Assembly (NCBI RefSeq): GCF_947623445.1
Contig: NC_135246.1
Span: 18,335,856 to 18,399,855 of the forward strand
Length of the DNA stretch: 64,000 bases
Direction: 5' to 3'
From: Clavelina lepadiformis
Taxonomy: Eukaryota > Chordata > Ascidiacea > Aplousobranchia > Clavelinidae
Below are positions 39,378 to 49,003 of this stretch, one piece after another. The translations under genes were made by a program, and so were the position numbers. Within the stretch, counting starts at the first letter, position 1. Each line of letters opens with the position of its first letter. The notes under the pieces are model-generated. The model worked only from the letters and a program-made list of their open reading frames with translations. It made no database searches and was not told the DNA's origin.

Positions 39378-41472
39378 TAATTAGGCCTAAGATAGCAGTG
39401 TTATGCGCGAAGAACTATTGTGACCGCCACACTGAGACGTTTACGGATGCACAAACTGATTTATGCCCCGCGAAAGTTGCGAATAAGAGACTTTTGTTTC
39501 GGAGACGGTCTAGACTCTAGAATAATTAAATTTGAAATCATGGTTTAATTCCTATCTCGCTGCAGAACACAATAACTGTTGATGCTGCGTTTCTGTTTAC
39601 TTTTTGGTAATGACCAAGCTATGGGAGTTGCAGAGCGATGACGACACTGACGTAATCGGTATGACGCTGCAAGATTATGAAACCGCAGAAAATTGCTCGC
39701 GATTCGCTCTCAGCAGTGCTTACTTGGTCACTTGGCAAGCGTTGAATTCTTCTTTCTCAGCGTGACGCCCAATTAAGTCACACCAATAGGCAATTTATTC
39801 CTGTTGCAAACATGTGCATTCGTTTGTTTTCACGGGCTACGTCTGTGAAAAACAATGACCTTTGACCTCCATATCACATTGCTTATTTCGACAAGAAGCG
39901 CTTTCAGCAGAGCGATCGTTGCTGTCTTTATGGAGTTGTTTGTATCAATATAGAGAGGGATTAACGCCTTTTTGTAAAAAGCTTTTCGGTCATTTATTGC
40001 CACTTCTAAAGTTTCCATGGTTCTAAAATTTCTTTCGCTAAACGCTTTTACGGACAATAAACGTTCTACTGGAGTTGGCTGTGTTCTTGCTTTTGAGAAG
40101 TTGAGCAGATGCAGTTGGCAATAGTCTGTCTGGTGGAAGGCGATTTAACGCAAATAAAACGTTTTTTTCACGAGCGAATTACAATATTTTCATGAGATGA
40201 ACCACCTTAAGAATCGTTGAAATGGATACAGAAAGTTGCTAGGAGAAAATCTAGAAATATTCTAATGCACACTCGATTACGATGATAAAGAAATAACAGC
40301 GGTTTACTCCAACATTAGAAAGTTTGGAATTTCTATGTGATTCGTTACAATGAACAGAATCATCGACACGGAAACAATGAAAATGATTAAAATGCTTGGA
40401 AAGGGAAATCAAGAAATATTCTACTGCGTGCAATTACAACATGAAGCTTGACACGAAAAACACAAAGTACTTTCATTGTAACAAATCAAGGCACTAAAAG
40501 GTTTGGAATAAAGGTAGCATTTGATAAGTCAGCCTTCTGCATTAAGTCAATTTAGCATAATACATAATTAATAATATTGGCATTGGAATAGGATGTATAT
40601 TGAATGACGTCACTGCATTCGCTTAAGAACATATATGTTCATGACAAATCAAGAAACGCATCGAATACCAGGATAAGCAACAGCAATTTTGAAAACAGGT
40701 CTACTGTATCTGGCAGTTTTTAATCAGGTTTGAGAGACAAAAGCTTCCTTTTGTTTATCTCTCTAGTGAGTCTAGTTCCACGTAAAAATGACTTTCCGAC
40801 ATTCAACTTTGCATGAGTTTACATGTATGAATTATCAACACAAGAGACAAGCTGACTAAAGTTGTTCGTCTATTTCTTAATGCCATTTCAGTACTCTGTT
40901 ATAGTTAGTTAGTTAGTTCTTATGAAAGTTTACTTGCACTTAAATACTTAACGGAAATCAGATGATACGTTTTTGCTATTTGGATTAAGATATCTTGTTT
41001 TACACATAACTGCATAAAGTATTAAACACCCGGAAAAATTTGAAGTAGTCTATAAGTTTATGGTGCTTGCACTATAATTTGCTAAATGCTTTCCACTTTG
41101 GACTAAATTCTTTATCCACTTTAGCTTTCCTGTTTACACTTATTACGTCACGACCACATAATGATGTCATCCCAAGTTTATCTAGAATGTGGTTAAAATT
41201 CAGACTCAAAAAGAGAATAAAATATGACTTTGTCATTTTGAGGCAATGAAAACTACAACTTGTTTTAACTAAATAAATAAACACAATAAAACAAAACGTC
41301 TGAATATTGCATTTTATTATTTAATCACTTTATAACCAGTAATGTCTGCCCAAATAGCTGTTGGCGTTTTCCTTCTGAAAAATAAAAACGTTTGAAAAAC
41401 GTTATTGTTTAAAGTGTACTCACATGAAGCGAAGATGTTTAGAATAACAAACTAAAGAAGTCATATTACTTG
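39378..41472. other. CUL4 3' region and spacer before the small-gene cluster
   Basis: No supported gene. A minus-strand frame of about 105 codons (39830-40144) lacks an upstream ATG and has no recognised domain. From about 41060 rightward the sequence is the downstream flank of gene A and matches, in inverted orientation, the flank downstream of gene C near 46540-46850. Confidence 0.5.
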
Positions 41473-41962
41473 CTAATAGCGGATACAACAAGGACAGAAG
41501 GAGCGGCAACAACAAGCACAGAAGGAGCGGCAAATAGTGCAACACTCGCCTTCAATATAGGAGTCAGCTGCAAAATATGATTGATCCACAACTTAAGAAT
41601 AAGTTAAAGCAAAAATACTGACTACATTGAGTTTATTTAAGTCACAATATTTAGCTTAATTAGTTCTACTGTATACCGATATTTTAGGTGCAAAATAAAA
41701 CACGAAAACTCAAGTTAAAATGACTTACCGCTCACTTTTAATGGGATTCTACCATCGTTGTTTCTGCATTTGTGACAAAACTACTTAACTCAACACATAT
41801 TTCAAAATTACTACAATAATTTGTTAAAATACAAAAGTTAAAATCAAATAAACTTAATCGTTAAATCACCAAAACTTGATCTTACTTGAAGTAGGGCACG
41901 GCAGAGATTGTGGCTGCGCACAGAAGTGCAAAGACAACGACGTAGATGAGAAGTTTGTTCAT
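41473..41962 (-). CDS. Family I gene A: secreted Cys-rich peptide with expanded cysteine array
   Basis: Three coding exons: 41886-41962, 41729-41763 and 41473-41567, with introns in phase 2 and phase 1; 68 aa. Exon 1 is a signal peptide (MNKLLIYVVVFALLCAATIS, then AVPYFK), probably cut after Ala. Exon 2 adds NNDGRIPLKVS. Exon 3 starts ADSY and holds CCTICRSFCACCCRSFCPCC, ten Cys in 20 residues, produced by a 24-bp tandem duplication of the RSFCxCCC unit. A further 3' untranslated exon (about 41280-41370) ends with a poly-A signal, as in genes C and E. The body resembles C and E, but its promoter side resembles D and F. Cys density recalls hepcidin-like or metallothionein-like peptides; I see no homology to either. 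Confidence 0.8.
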
Positions 41963-42234
41963 CGTCAAAGTGGAAGAAACTTTCAGGAACAAAAATAATT
42001 CTACTTCTCTTCAGTTTTACGGATGCTGAACTAAGCTCATATCACTCACAAATGCCTTCAAGTCTAGAATTTACTAAAAAACACTTCTTTCTTCACTTCG
42101 CGTGCTCACATGCAGGTTTGTCACGTTTCGCAATCATGTCAGCTACAGACGTTCTATATATAACAGTTTATTTAGATACAGAAAAATCTTGTCCGACTTC
42201 CATTTAAAATTTTACAAAGCATCACGTCTGGCAT

Positions 42235-42410
42235 TTATAGGTTATAGAATGTAAAGTAAATGAAACGTAACTAATGTACGAAAAGTGGATGTTACTTAAT
42301 ATCTTTAAGTTTTTTGTCAAATTACTTTGTCTCCAATAATTAGCTTCAATTTTTATTTAATTTTCCGATGCATTTGTAAGTGTCTAATTACGTTCAAACT
42401 TTGTTGTACA
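42235..42410 (+). repeat. Direct repeat bounding a cluster unit (partner 44803-44965)
   Basis: About 165 bp (from TAGAAnnTAAAGTAAATGAAA through TCCGATGCATTTGTAA) recurs nearly unchanged at 44803-44965. The pair brackets gene B and the truncated family II gene, so unequal crossing-over between the copies could amplify or delete that unit. Confidence 0.7.
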
Positions 42411-42603
42411 TCGGTTGACGATTGTATAGGATGGACGATTGTAGCAAATACAGAAGGTGTGAATATACATGAACATTTTAGGATGTTTGACATTGCTGAC
42501 TACTTGTACATTCTGACGAAAATGTGTATGAACGGAGAAATAGGCAAAACTCTGTCTCTATAGATACAAATGGGTGATTTTATTCAAGCTTCTGTTGCAT
42601 TGA

Positions 42604-42650
42604 AGATAAGTAGAGTTCGCATTTGTTCAAAGGGGAGTAACTGCTTATCT
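42604..42650 (+). promoter_or_regulatory. Paired GATA-type motifs upstream of gene B
   Basis: AGATAAG (42604-42610) and inverted CTTATCT (42644-42650) lie about 240-280 bp before the ATG. The same pair at the same spacing precedes gene E. The downstream TATA seen in E and G is degenerate here (AAAATAAAC near 42677). Confidence 0.5.
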
Positions 42651-42689
42651 TACTAGGCAAGCTTTCTTTTGCATTTAAAATAAACTGTT

Positions 42690-44650
42690 GCACACAGGAA
42701 GTCAGTGACTAAACGCATGCTTTCAAAACGTGACAAATCTAAGCACGAACTAGTGACAAAAAACGGATTTTTGGCAAAATACCAACTTAAAGACAGTTGT
42801 TAGTAACATGAGTTTAGTTGATAAGTAAATAAGTTGAGGAGAAGTAGAATTATTTTTGTTTCCAAAAGTTTATTCAAGTTTGACGATGAACAAGCTTCTC
42901 ATCTACGTCGTTGTCTTTGCACTTCTGTGCGCAGCCACAATCTCTGCCTTGCCCTACTTCAAGTAAGATCATGTGTTAGTGGTTTAAAAATTTATTGGCT
43001 TAACTGTCTTATTAGTCATTTACTTTAGACGATTTTAAATTTGTAAAACAAAATTATTTGTTTAATTTATAGAAACACTGCTGGTAGGGGTCTATTGCGA
43101 GAGAGCGGTAAGTTTTCTAAACATATACAATATATTTACATGTACTATATATCTAAATTAGTTATGTAGGCTAGTGTATAATTTAATTAAACAAAGTTTT
43201 ATAACTGAACTCGATCCACAGTAAAGCTTAATCGTTGCTATTTTTCTGCAGCGAATGTCGAAAATCCTGGACGTTTTTGTATTCCTATTTGCGGTTCGCC
43301 TTACTGTTGTATCGCTTAGAAGCAAATGATATAATAAAATTCCTATGCAGACATTTTTATTGTACTCGGACAATTTACAAATATGGGAGTGTTGTTTTTA
43401 ATGTCTACTTTCAATTTCATTAACAACCTTTACATATGGTCACGAAAACAAAGAAAAATCATTGCTCGTTATAAATGAAATAAAATAAAATTATCGGATG
43501 CTTTGAAGGTTTTATTTTGTTAACATTCGTTTAGTTATGTTCACATTTTCAAAAGTAGAAAAGTGTTACGTACCGAGAAATATACCAGGAAAAAAATTAG
43601 GGTGACAAAACTGGCAATCATTTTTATCAGCAAAAGTTTTAAGTTTATAACTCATTTTCAATGCAGTGGACAACCTTAAGCAAACAGGGAATATAGGAGG
43701 AATTAACTTCTGGCGGAAAAGAAGGACTTATGGTTGAAAAAAATAAGTTTAAAAAGTGTTTGAGATCTTTTGTTTGGATATTTGTTTCGCTTTTATTCTT
43801 TTTCGAGCGGAAGTTTTAAATCCAGCTTTAACATATTTTGATCGTACCTACATGAATAGCAAACAGCGTTTGTAATGATGACGTCAAAACACGACTTTCA
43901 AATCAAATGTAAGATGTCGCTGTGAAAAGGTAGAGTTATTCAACGGTAAAAAACTCTTTATAATTCTCTAGAAGACCACCAGAGTCGCAAACAGGAATAG
44001 TAGGTGATCAAGGAAACTTCTTGAACATACAATTAATGTTATTCGCTTGAAAGCCATGACATGACGCAATTATTTCTGACATAAGTAATAACACGCGCAG
44101 AAATAAATCCAATTTCTAACCAAAAATTCGCTGACATTCGATGATGATCAGACATGTCCTAGGAGCACGTCAACTTATGTCGGCGTCAAAACAAAGAAGT
44201 CATTAAAATTGGCTTGAAGGGTGTAAATATTTTGTAATCAATAATTCGATGCAAATATGGCAACGTGCAGGTCTGCCTATGTGGCGTATATATAACTCTA
44301 CGTTAATCATCAGTTGTGCACATCTGAAAAGTTTAGGTCTAGATTTGAATGTAAAGTTACAAAGCTGCAAAAAGTTAGTTAGTGCAGCTCAACAGACGAG
44401 GAGCATTTTTCTGAAACCATCAAATTTGTACCAAATCCGAAAGAGACGGAAGATACTTTGGGTCCATTCTCTAATACTGTACGCTATAAGCTTTTTCTTA
44501 ATTGCTGTCTATGACGCAACAATTAATGGATCAAAGTGACGCACCGGCGACACAATTTTCGGAGGAGACTTCGATGATGATTTTAATTTTTGGACTGCTC
44601 CTTTTCCTTGCAACGAAAATTTACAGGTTGAATTTTCTGCCAGGTTCTAT
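42690..44650 (+). repeat. Segmental duplication, partner 57738-59500
   Basis: Gene B, its downstream flank and the family II first exon recur in the same order as gene G and the 59.4-kb family II gene. The left copy has about 205 extra bases at 43663-43870. Outside that indel the copies differ mostly by single bases. Confidence 0.85.
42886..43319 (+). CDS. Family I gene B: secreted four-Cys peptide
   Basis: Exons 42886-42962, 43073-43107 and 43252-43319 total 180 nt, 59 aa, with intron phases 2 and 1 as in every family member. Exon 1 is the shared signal peptide ending SALPYFK. Exon 2 gives NTAGRGLLRES and exon 3 gives ANVENPGRFCIPICGSPYCC plus IA. The Cys pattern is C-x3-C-x4-C-C. A poly-A signal (AATAAA, 43333-43338) follows the stop at once. 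A TTG-started frame that overlaps exon 1 in another register is a shadow, because it lacks splice agreement. Gene G is its duplicate. Confidence 0.8.
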
Positions 44651-44725
44651 TTGTTAAATTTTATGGTAAATCTTCACCCATTTTTCGCAAACCTCGAGAA
44701 GGGAATATTTGTATATATCACGTGA
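44526..44725 (+). pseudogene. Family II gene 1: membrane microprotein with truncated exon 2
   Basis: Exon 1 (44526-44626) is intact: MDQSDAPATQFSEE, a hydrophobic segment MMILIFGLLLFLA, then TKIY and a donor after AG. In the duplicate at 59 kb, exon 2 starts about 390 bases later. Here a deletion removes the intron 3' end, the acceptor and the first half of exon 2, leaving only ANLEKG..YIT and the stop at 44725. Unspliced translation would stop after a few residues. A TATATATAA box at 44287-44295 is shared with the 59-kb copy. Confidence 0.65.
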
Positions 44726-45980
44726 ACAATTGTGGGAAGACGAAACAAATACTTTTGTCTTCTAAATGCGGAAGTTCAGGGAGCTTACCGTTAGCTTAGG
44801 TCATAGAACATAAAGTAAATGAAAGGTAACTAATATACGAAAAGTGGATGTTACTTAATATCTTTAAGTTTAATGTCAAATTACTTTGTCTCCAATAATT
44901 AGCTTCAATTTTTATTTAATTTTCCGATGCATTTGTAAATGTCTGATTACGATCAAACTTAGTTGTTTAAGATTTTATTGTTCTGGCGAATAACATGCTT
45001 TAAATAATTATTTATAATAACGATTATAATCGTTGTCAACAGATGAACAAGTGCAAGACTGGAGCGTTGCCACAAACAACATTTTTCCTTAAATGCTGAA
45101 AGAAACACGATTATAGGGATCAATAACCTATGCTGCTGTAACTTAGGACTGAAAAATGTGAAAATATGAAAGTTGCAGTCTTTCTATTACATGGTATCCG
45201 TATTACGCTTCTCTCAATCGATCAGAAGATGGTTGCTTATACTAACAGCCCATAGCACTATAACGAGTTATATGACGGGCAGAAAACATTTACCGTGATA
45301 ATGAAGGTAAAAGTGGTTTAACTTTCTTGCTATAACTATAGACCGCAGACAAAAAAAACCACAAAGATATTACGTAAATACGCGATCGTTGGCTTAATAT
45401 TTGGCTGCTAAATGTTTCAGGAGTTGTTAAAATTTTAATTTGTCAAACGAATACGTTAATTTTATCGTAACGATCGCAACGAGCGACTTAAAGTGTAAAA
45501 AGGAAAGCTACTTCAACAAAAGATGATACATATACTTGCACCAACATGTACAGTGTGCATGGTTTTGTTTGCGGTATTTTTGAACAATTCTGAGGATTGT
45601 AGCAAAACATTATAAGGTTTTATCCTGAAAAAGTTTTAAAAGAGATGAGTTTGGTGATCGTAGAAACGCGGTTGCAGGCACAAAGCATTGTTATTTCCTT
45701 GCGCGAATGTAAAAGCAAAACCAACTTTTCAGAAACGTAATTAATTTTCTCTTTGTTTCCGGCTTCTGACTGCGTCATGCTTCCACAACGTGACCGAAAT
45801 AAACACGAACTATCAACAAGATAAATTGTTTTTCATCAGATTTTGAACAACAATCTACAGCAAACCGCGGAGAGTCAGTTGACAAAGGAAGAACTGTTGT
45901 TTTCAGCAGCTTGTAAACTTACGAGCGTCTTTTGACGAAAAGTGCAGTCTTTAATCGCAAAAGCTCCTTCCACTTTGACG

Positions 45981-46440
45981 ATGAACAAACTTCTCATCTA
46001 CGTCGTTGTCTTTGCACTTCTGTGCGCAGCCACAATCTCTGCCTTGCCCTACTTCAAGTAAGATCAAGTGTTAGTTGTTTATCGATTAAGTTTGTTTGAT
46101 TTTAACTATTTATTTTAATAAATTGTCGTAGCTCTTTTGAAATATGTGTTGAGTTAAGTAGTTTTGTCATAAATGCAGAAACAACGATGGTAGAATCCCA
46201 TTAAAAGTGAGCGGTAAGTCATTTAAACTTGAGTGTTCTTGTTTCATTTTGCACCTAAAATCGGCATAGAGTAGAGCTAATTAAGTTAAATATTGTGACT
46301 TAAATAAACTTAATTTTGTCATTATTTTTGCTTTAACTTATTCTTTAGTTGTTGATCAATCATATTTTGCAGCTGACTCCTATCTTGACAAGGGTTGTTG
46401 CGTTGTTTGCCGCTCCTACTGTACTTGTTGTTACACCTAG
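45981..46440 (+). CDS. Family I gene C: secreted six-Cys peptide
   Basis: Exons 45981-46057, 46179-46213 and 46373-46440; 59 aa. After the shared signal peptide (MNKLLIYVVVFALLCAATIS, then ALPYFK), exon 2 encodes NNDGRIPLKVS and exon 3 ADSYLDKGCCVVCRSYCTCC then YT. The Cys pattern is C-C-x2-C-x3-C-x-C-C. Just after the stop there is a donor (AGCAA|GTAATA). A 3' untranslated exon starts at 46542 and carries AATAAA at 46598-46603, so the gene probably has four exons. The promoter side differs from B, E and G. E is its closest relative; A shares exons 2 and 3. Confidence 0.82.
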
Positions 46441-47106
46441 AAGCAAGTAATATGACTTCTTTAGTTTCTTATTCGAAACATCTTAGCTTCATGTGAGTAC
46501 ACATTAAACAATAACGTTTTTCTAACGTTTTTATTTTTCAGAAGAAAAACGCCAACAGCTATTTGGGCAGACATCACCGGTTATAAAGAGATTAAATAAT
46601 AAAATACAATACTCAGACGTTTTGTTTTATTGTGTTTATTTATTTAGTTAAGGCCAGTTGTAGTTTTCATTGCCTCAAAATAAAAATGTCATATTTTTTT
46701 CTGCCCCTGTTTATCATATATTGTGATCACCCGGAGTACTTAAATTGAAAATTCTAACCATCACATTCTGGATAAACTTGGGACGACATCATAATGTGGC
46801 CGTGACGTAATACGTTTTTGCATAGGAAATTTTAAGAGGAGAAAGCATTCAGTCAAAAGTGATAGCATTAGCACATTAAGCTTATATGTCGAAAGTATGA
46901 TGTAAATTAAAACAAGAGCTATGCTGCACAACGAACGAGAAAGGTGCATCACAAATTTAGTTTAGGCCAGGGCTAGATCCAAAACTATTGCGTAGAAAGC
47001 GGAGGAAGACTCGATGTGAAATGTCTTGTAAGCTTTTCATAAATGAAAACGTGCATATGTGCATGAGAATATAACAGACGTTAAAAAGAAGGATTGGTTT
47101 GGTTGC

Positions 47107-47246
47107 AAGAATGCAATGTAGGCCCAATGCGGCGTCACCATCTATGCCACGTCTCTGAAACCTGTTTCCATATTGCAGTTGACTCGAACTACGCCGGACA
47201 ATGTTGCTTTGCTTGCCTTCATGCTGGGCTTGCTGTTACGTCTTGA
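47107..47246 (+). pseudogene. Relic I: decayed family I copy, signal exon joined to Cys exon
   Basis: 47111-47155 resembles the second half of the signal exon, but the register is broken. It runs straight into an intron end (CATATTGCAG) and a third-exon frame, 47179-47246, encoding DSNYAGQCCFACLHAG, whose DSY and CC-x2-C match gene C. Most of intron 1, exon 2 and intron 2 is missing. The flank after it resembles the 3' side of gene C. Confidence 0.6.
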
Positions 47247-48535
47247 GGTGAACAACTCTCACTATACTTTGTACGCTGGATATTTAAGCTTCATTTGAGC
47301 ACATTTTAAGCGATAAGTCGTCGATTACTTTTTGGTTGTGTGGAAAGGGAAACAACAAGTTTACTGCCAGACGCTACTGATTGTTTAAGAATGGTAATGT
47401 CGTTAAATAAAGCACAATTTTCCAACGGCTTCTTGTTTAATTTTTCTGTACGTTGGTGTTCACAGTAAAATCATAAGTTTAATATTTGGAGACATATTTG
47501 AATTGTTTATAGTTTGTGTGACGAAAAAGGCTTCCTTGTCATGTAGTGTCTACTGTTTTTATTGTCGCTGACTTCAACTGCACGCAAGTGACGCAATAAT
47601 AATATCTTGTCAATTCTGTTTCTGATAAATCTTTTCGAAACTAAGCTTTTGAGTTTTGAGGTTTTTCTAGTTTTAAGGACGTGACGATAATCTTTTAACA
47701 AAAAACATATTTTGCTGTTCATTTTCTCTATGTGTTGTAATAACCACAACAACATTTGCGTCTTATGCATTCTCCTTGAAGACGCGTGACGCTGTTTCCT
47801 AATTAGAAAATAAGCAATTGCATGATGCTGTGATTTGTATGGCTCATAACTATAAACACAATTAATTAACCTGCGCACTTTATTAAGATTTTGTTTAAAT
47901 AAACACAATTAAACTTGACAGCGAAATACTTTAGTGTTACATTTCATATTTCTTCACATTATTATTCTTGAAGCCAGTCTGAAAATACAAAACAATATTA
48001 ACAAAATTCATTAATTGAAAATAAAGTATCATATGCTGAAAAATAAAACGTTTTACGGTTCAGCTTTATGATTCTTAAACGTTTTCCCAGAACAGACTTT
48101 TAAATTTTTACAGAAAACATTTGTCATGTTGACCTCAACAGCTGGCGCCTATCAAGTTTAATTATCATCATATTGGATAGTTACAAATGTTACATAGCCT
48201 AGTTTTTAACGTACATGTTATAAAATCAGAACAAATGCCAAAAGCTATACAAATACTTAACATCTAAATTATCAACGCAAGATCCATTCAAAAACACAAC
48301 GCTTTTCTGTCAAAACTAGGAGGTGAAGCACATAAATTCTCATTCACAATGGTCTACCCATCCCGAAATATACTGAAGTAACAGGAATACGAGACTGACA
48401 AATGTTTAAGGTTAAAAACTAGAAACAAACTTCAAATCCAACTCTACAAGTTTTACGTGAACGAAAATTTAAGTTTTTGTTTGTAGAATGCGGCAAAATG
48501 TTTCCATATCCAGCTCTGATAGCCCATCAATTACT

Positions 48536-49003
48536 CTACACAAGCTTATGTTCAGCTTCGGTTGAAAACCATAATACTTTAAAGGCAAAATTTGAAAACC
48601 TACCGCAGTCTGGAGAACATTCAAAACTGGGGTATTTGGCATCGACTGCAAAAAAATTAACATTTGTATCCAAGCACAGTAGTAATTTTTAAATATTTTT
48701 CACATATTTTTACAAACATTTGTTTTGACAAGCTGAATGTTAAGTGTAATATTGAGGAAGAGAATTGGCAAAGAAAATATGCAACACCAAAGAACAACTT
48801 ACCGCTCTTTTCTAAGGAAACCTTTGCATCGACAGCCCTGCCAATAAAACAGAGAACTTAGTTTACGAACCTACTCAGTAGTAGTCCAACGTTACGACTC
48901 GCAAAAGCACTCAAACATGATCTTACTTGAAGTAGGGCAAGGCAGAGATTGTGGCTGCGCACAGAAGTGCAAAGACAACGACGTAGATGAGAAGTTTGTT
49001 CAT
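48536..49003 (-). CDS. Family I gene D: two-Cys variant
   Basis: Exon 1 (48927-49003) is the shared signal peptide and exon 2 (48803-48837) gives AVDAKVSLEKS with the usual phases. Exon 3 starts at 48645 with VDAKYPSFECSPDC (pattern C-x3-C, as at the start of gene B's Cys part). There are two ways to end. A donor GTAGGT after 48604 could join an acceptor at 47979-47981, giving DWLQE and a stop (47962). Otherwise exon 3 reads on to the stop at 48536, adding about 23 residues without Cys. The donor is kept in copy F while the read-through differs there, which mildly favours splicing. Confidence 0.6.

Noticed and set aside
41473..41567. Gene A as a true hepcidin, vanabin or metallothionein
   Set aside because: Cys density is similar, but spacing, pro-region and gene structure do not match what is known of these families, so no family name was given.
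42834..43028. Frame of 62-65 codons (RRSRIIFVSKSLF...) present in three copies (also 54228 and 57895)
   Set aside because: It starts at TTG, runs across the signal-exon splice donor in another register, and repeats only because the block is duplicated. The competing frame has ATG, signal peptide, splice phase and downstream exons.
43158..43373. Minus-strand frame overlapping family I exon 3 (also 58215-58427)
   Set aside because: Antisense shadow of the Cys exon; the third base pattern fits the plus-strand gene.
46761..46952. Minus-strand 63-codon frame with an intact duplicate at 55059-55250
   Set aside because: About 27 base changes give about 17 amino-acid changes between the copies, near the neutral expectation; it lies in the 3' flank of genes C and E.
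47507..47908. 133-codon minus-strand frame between relic I and gene D
   Set aside because: The duplicate at 55966-56202 keeps only 78 codons because of a disruption, and no domain or splice support exists.
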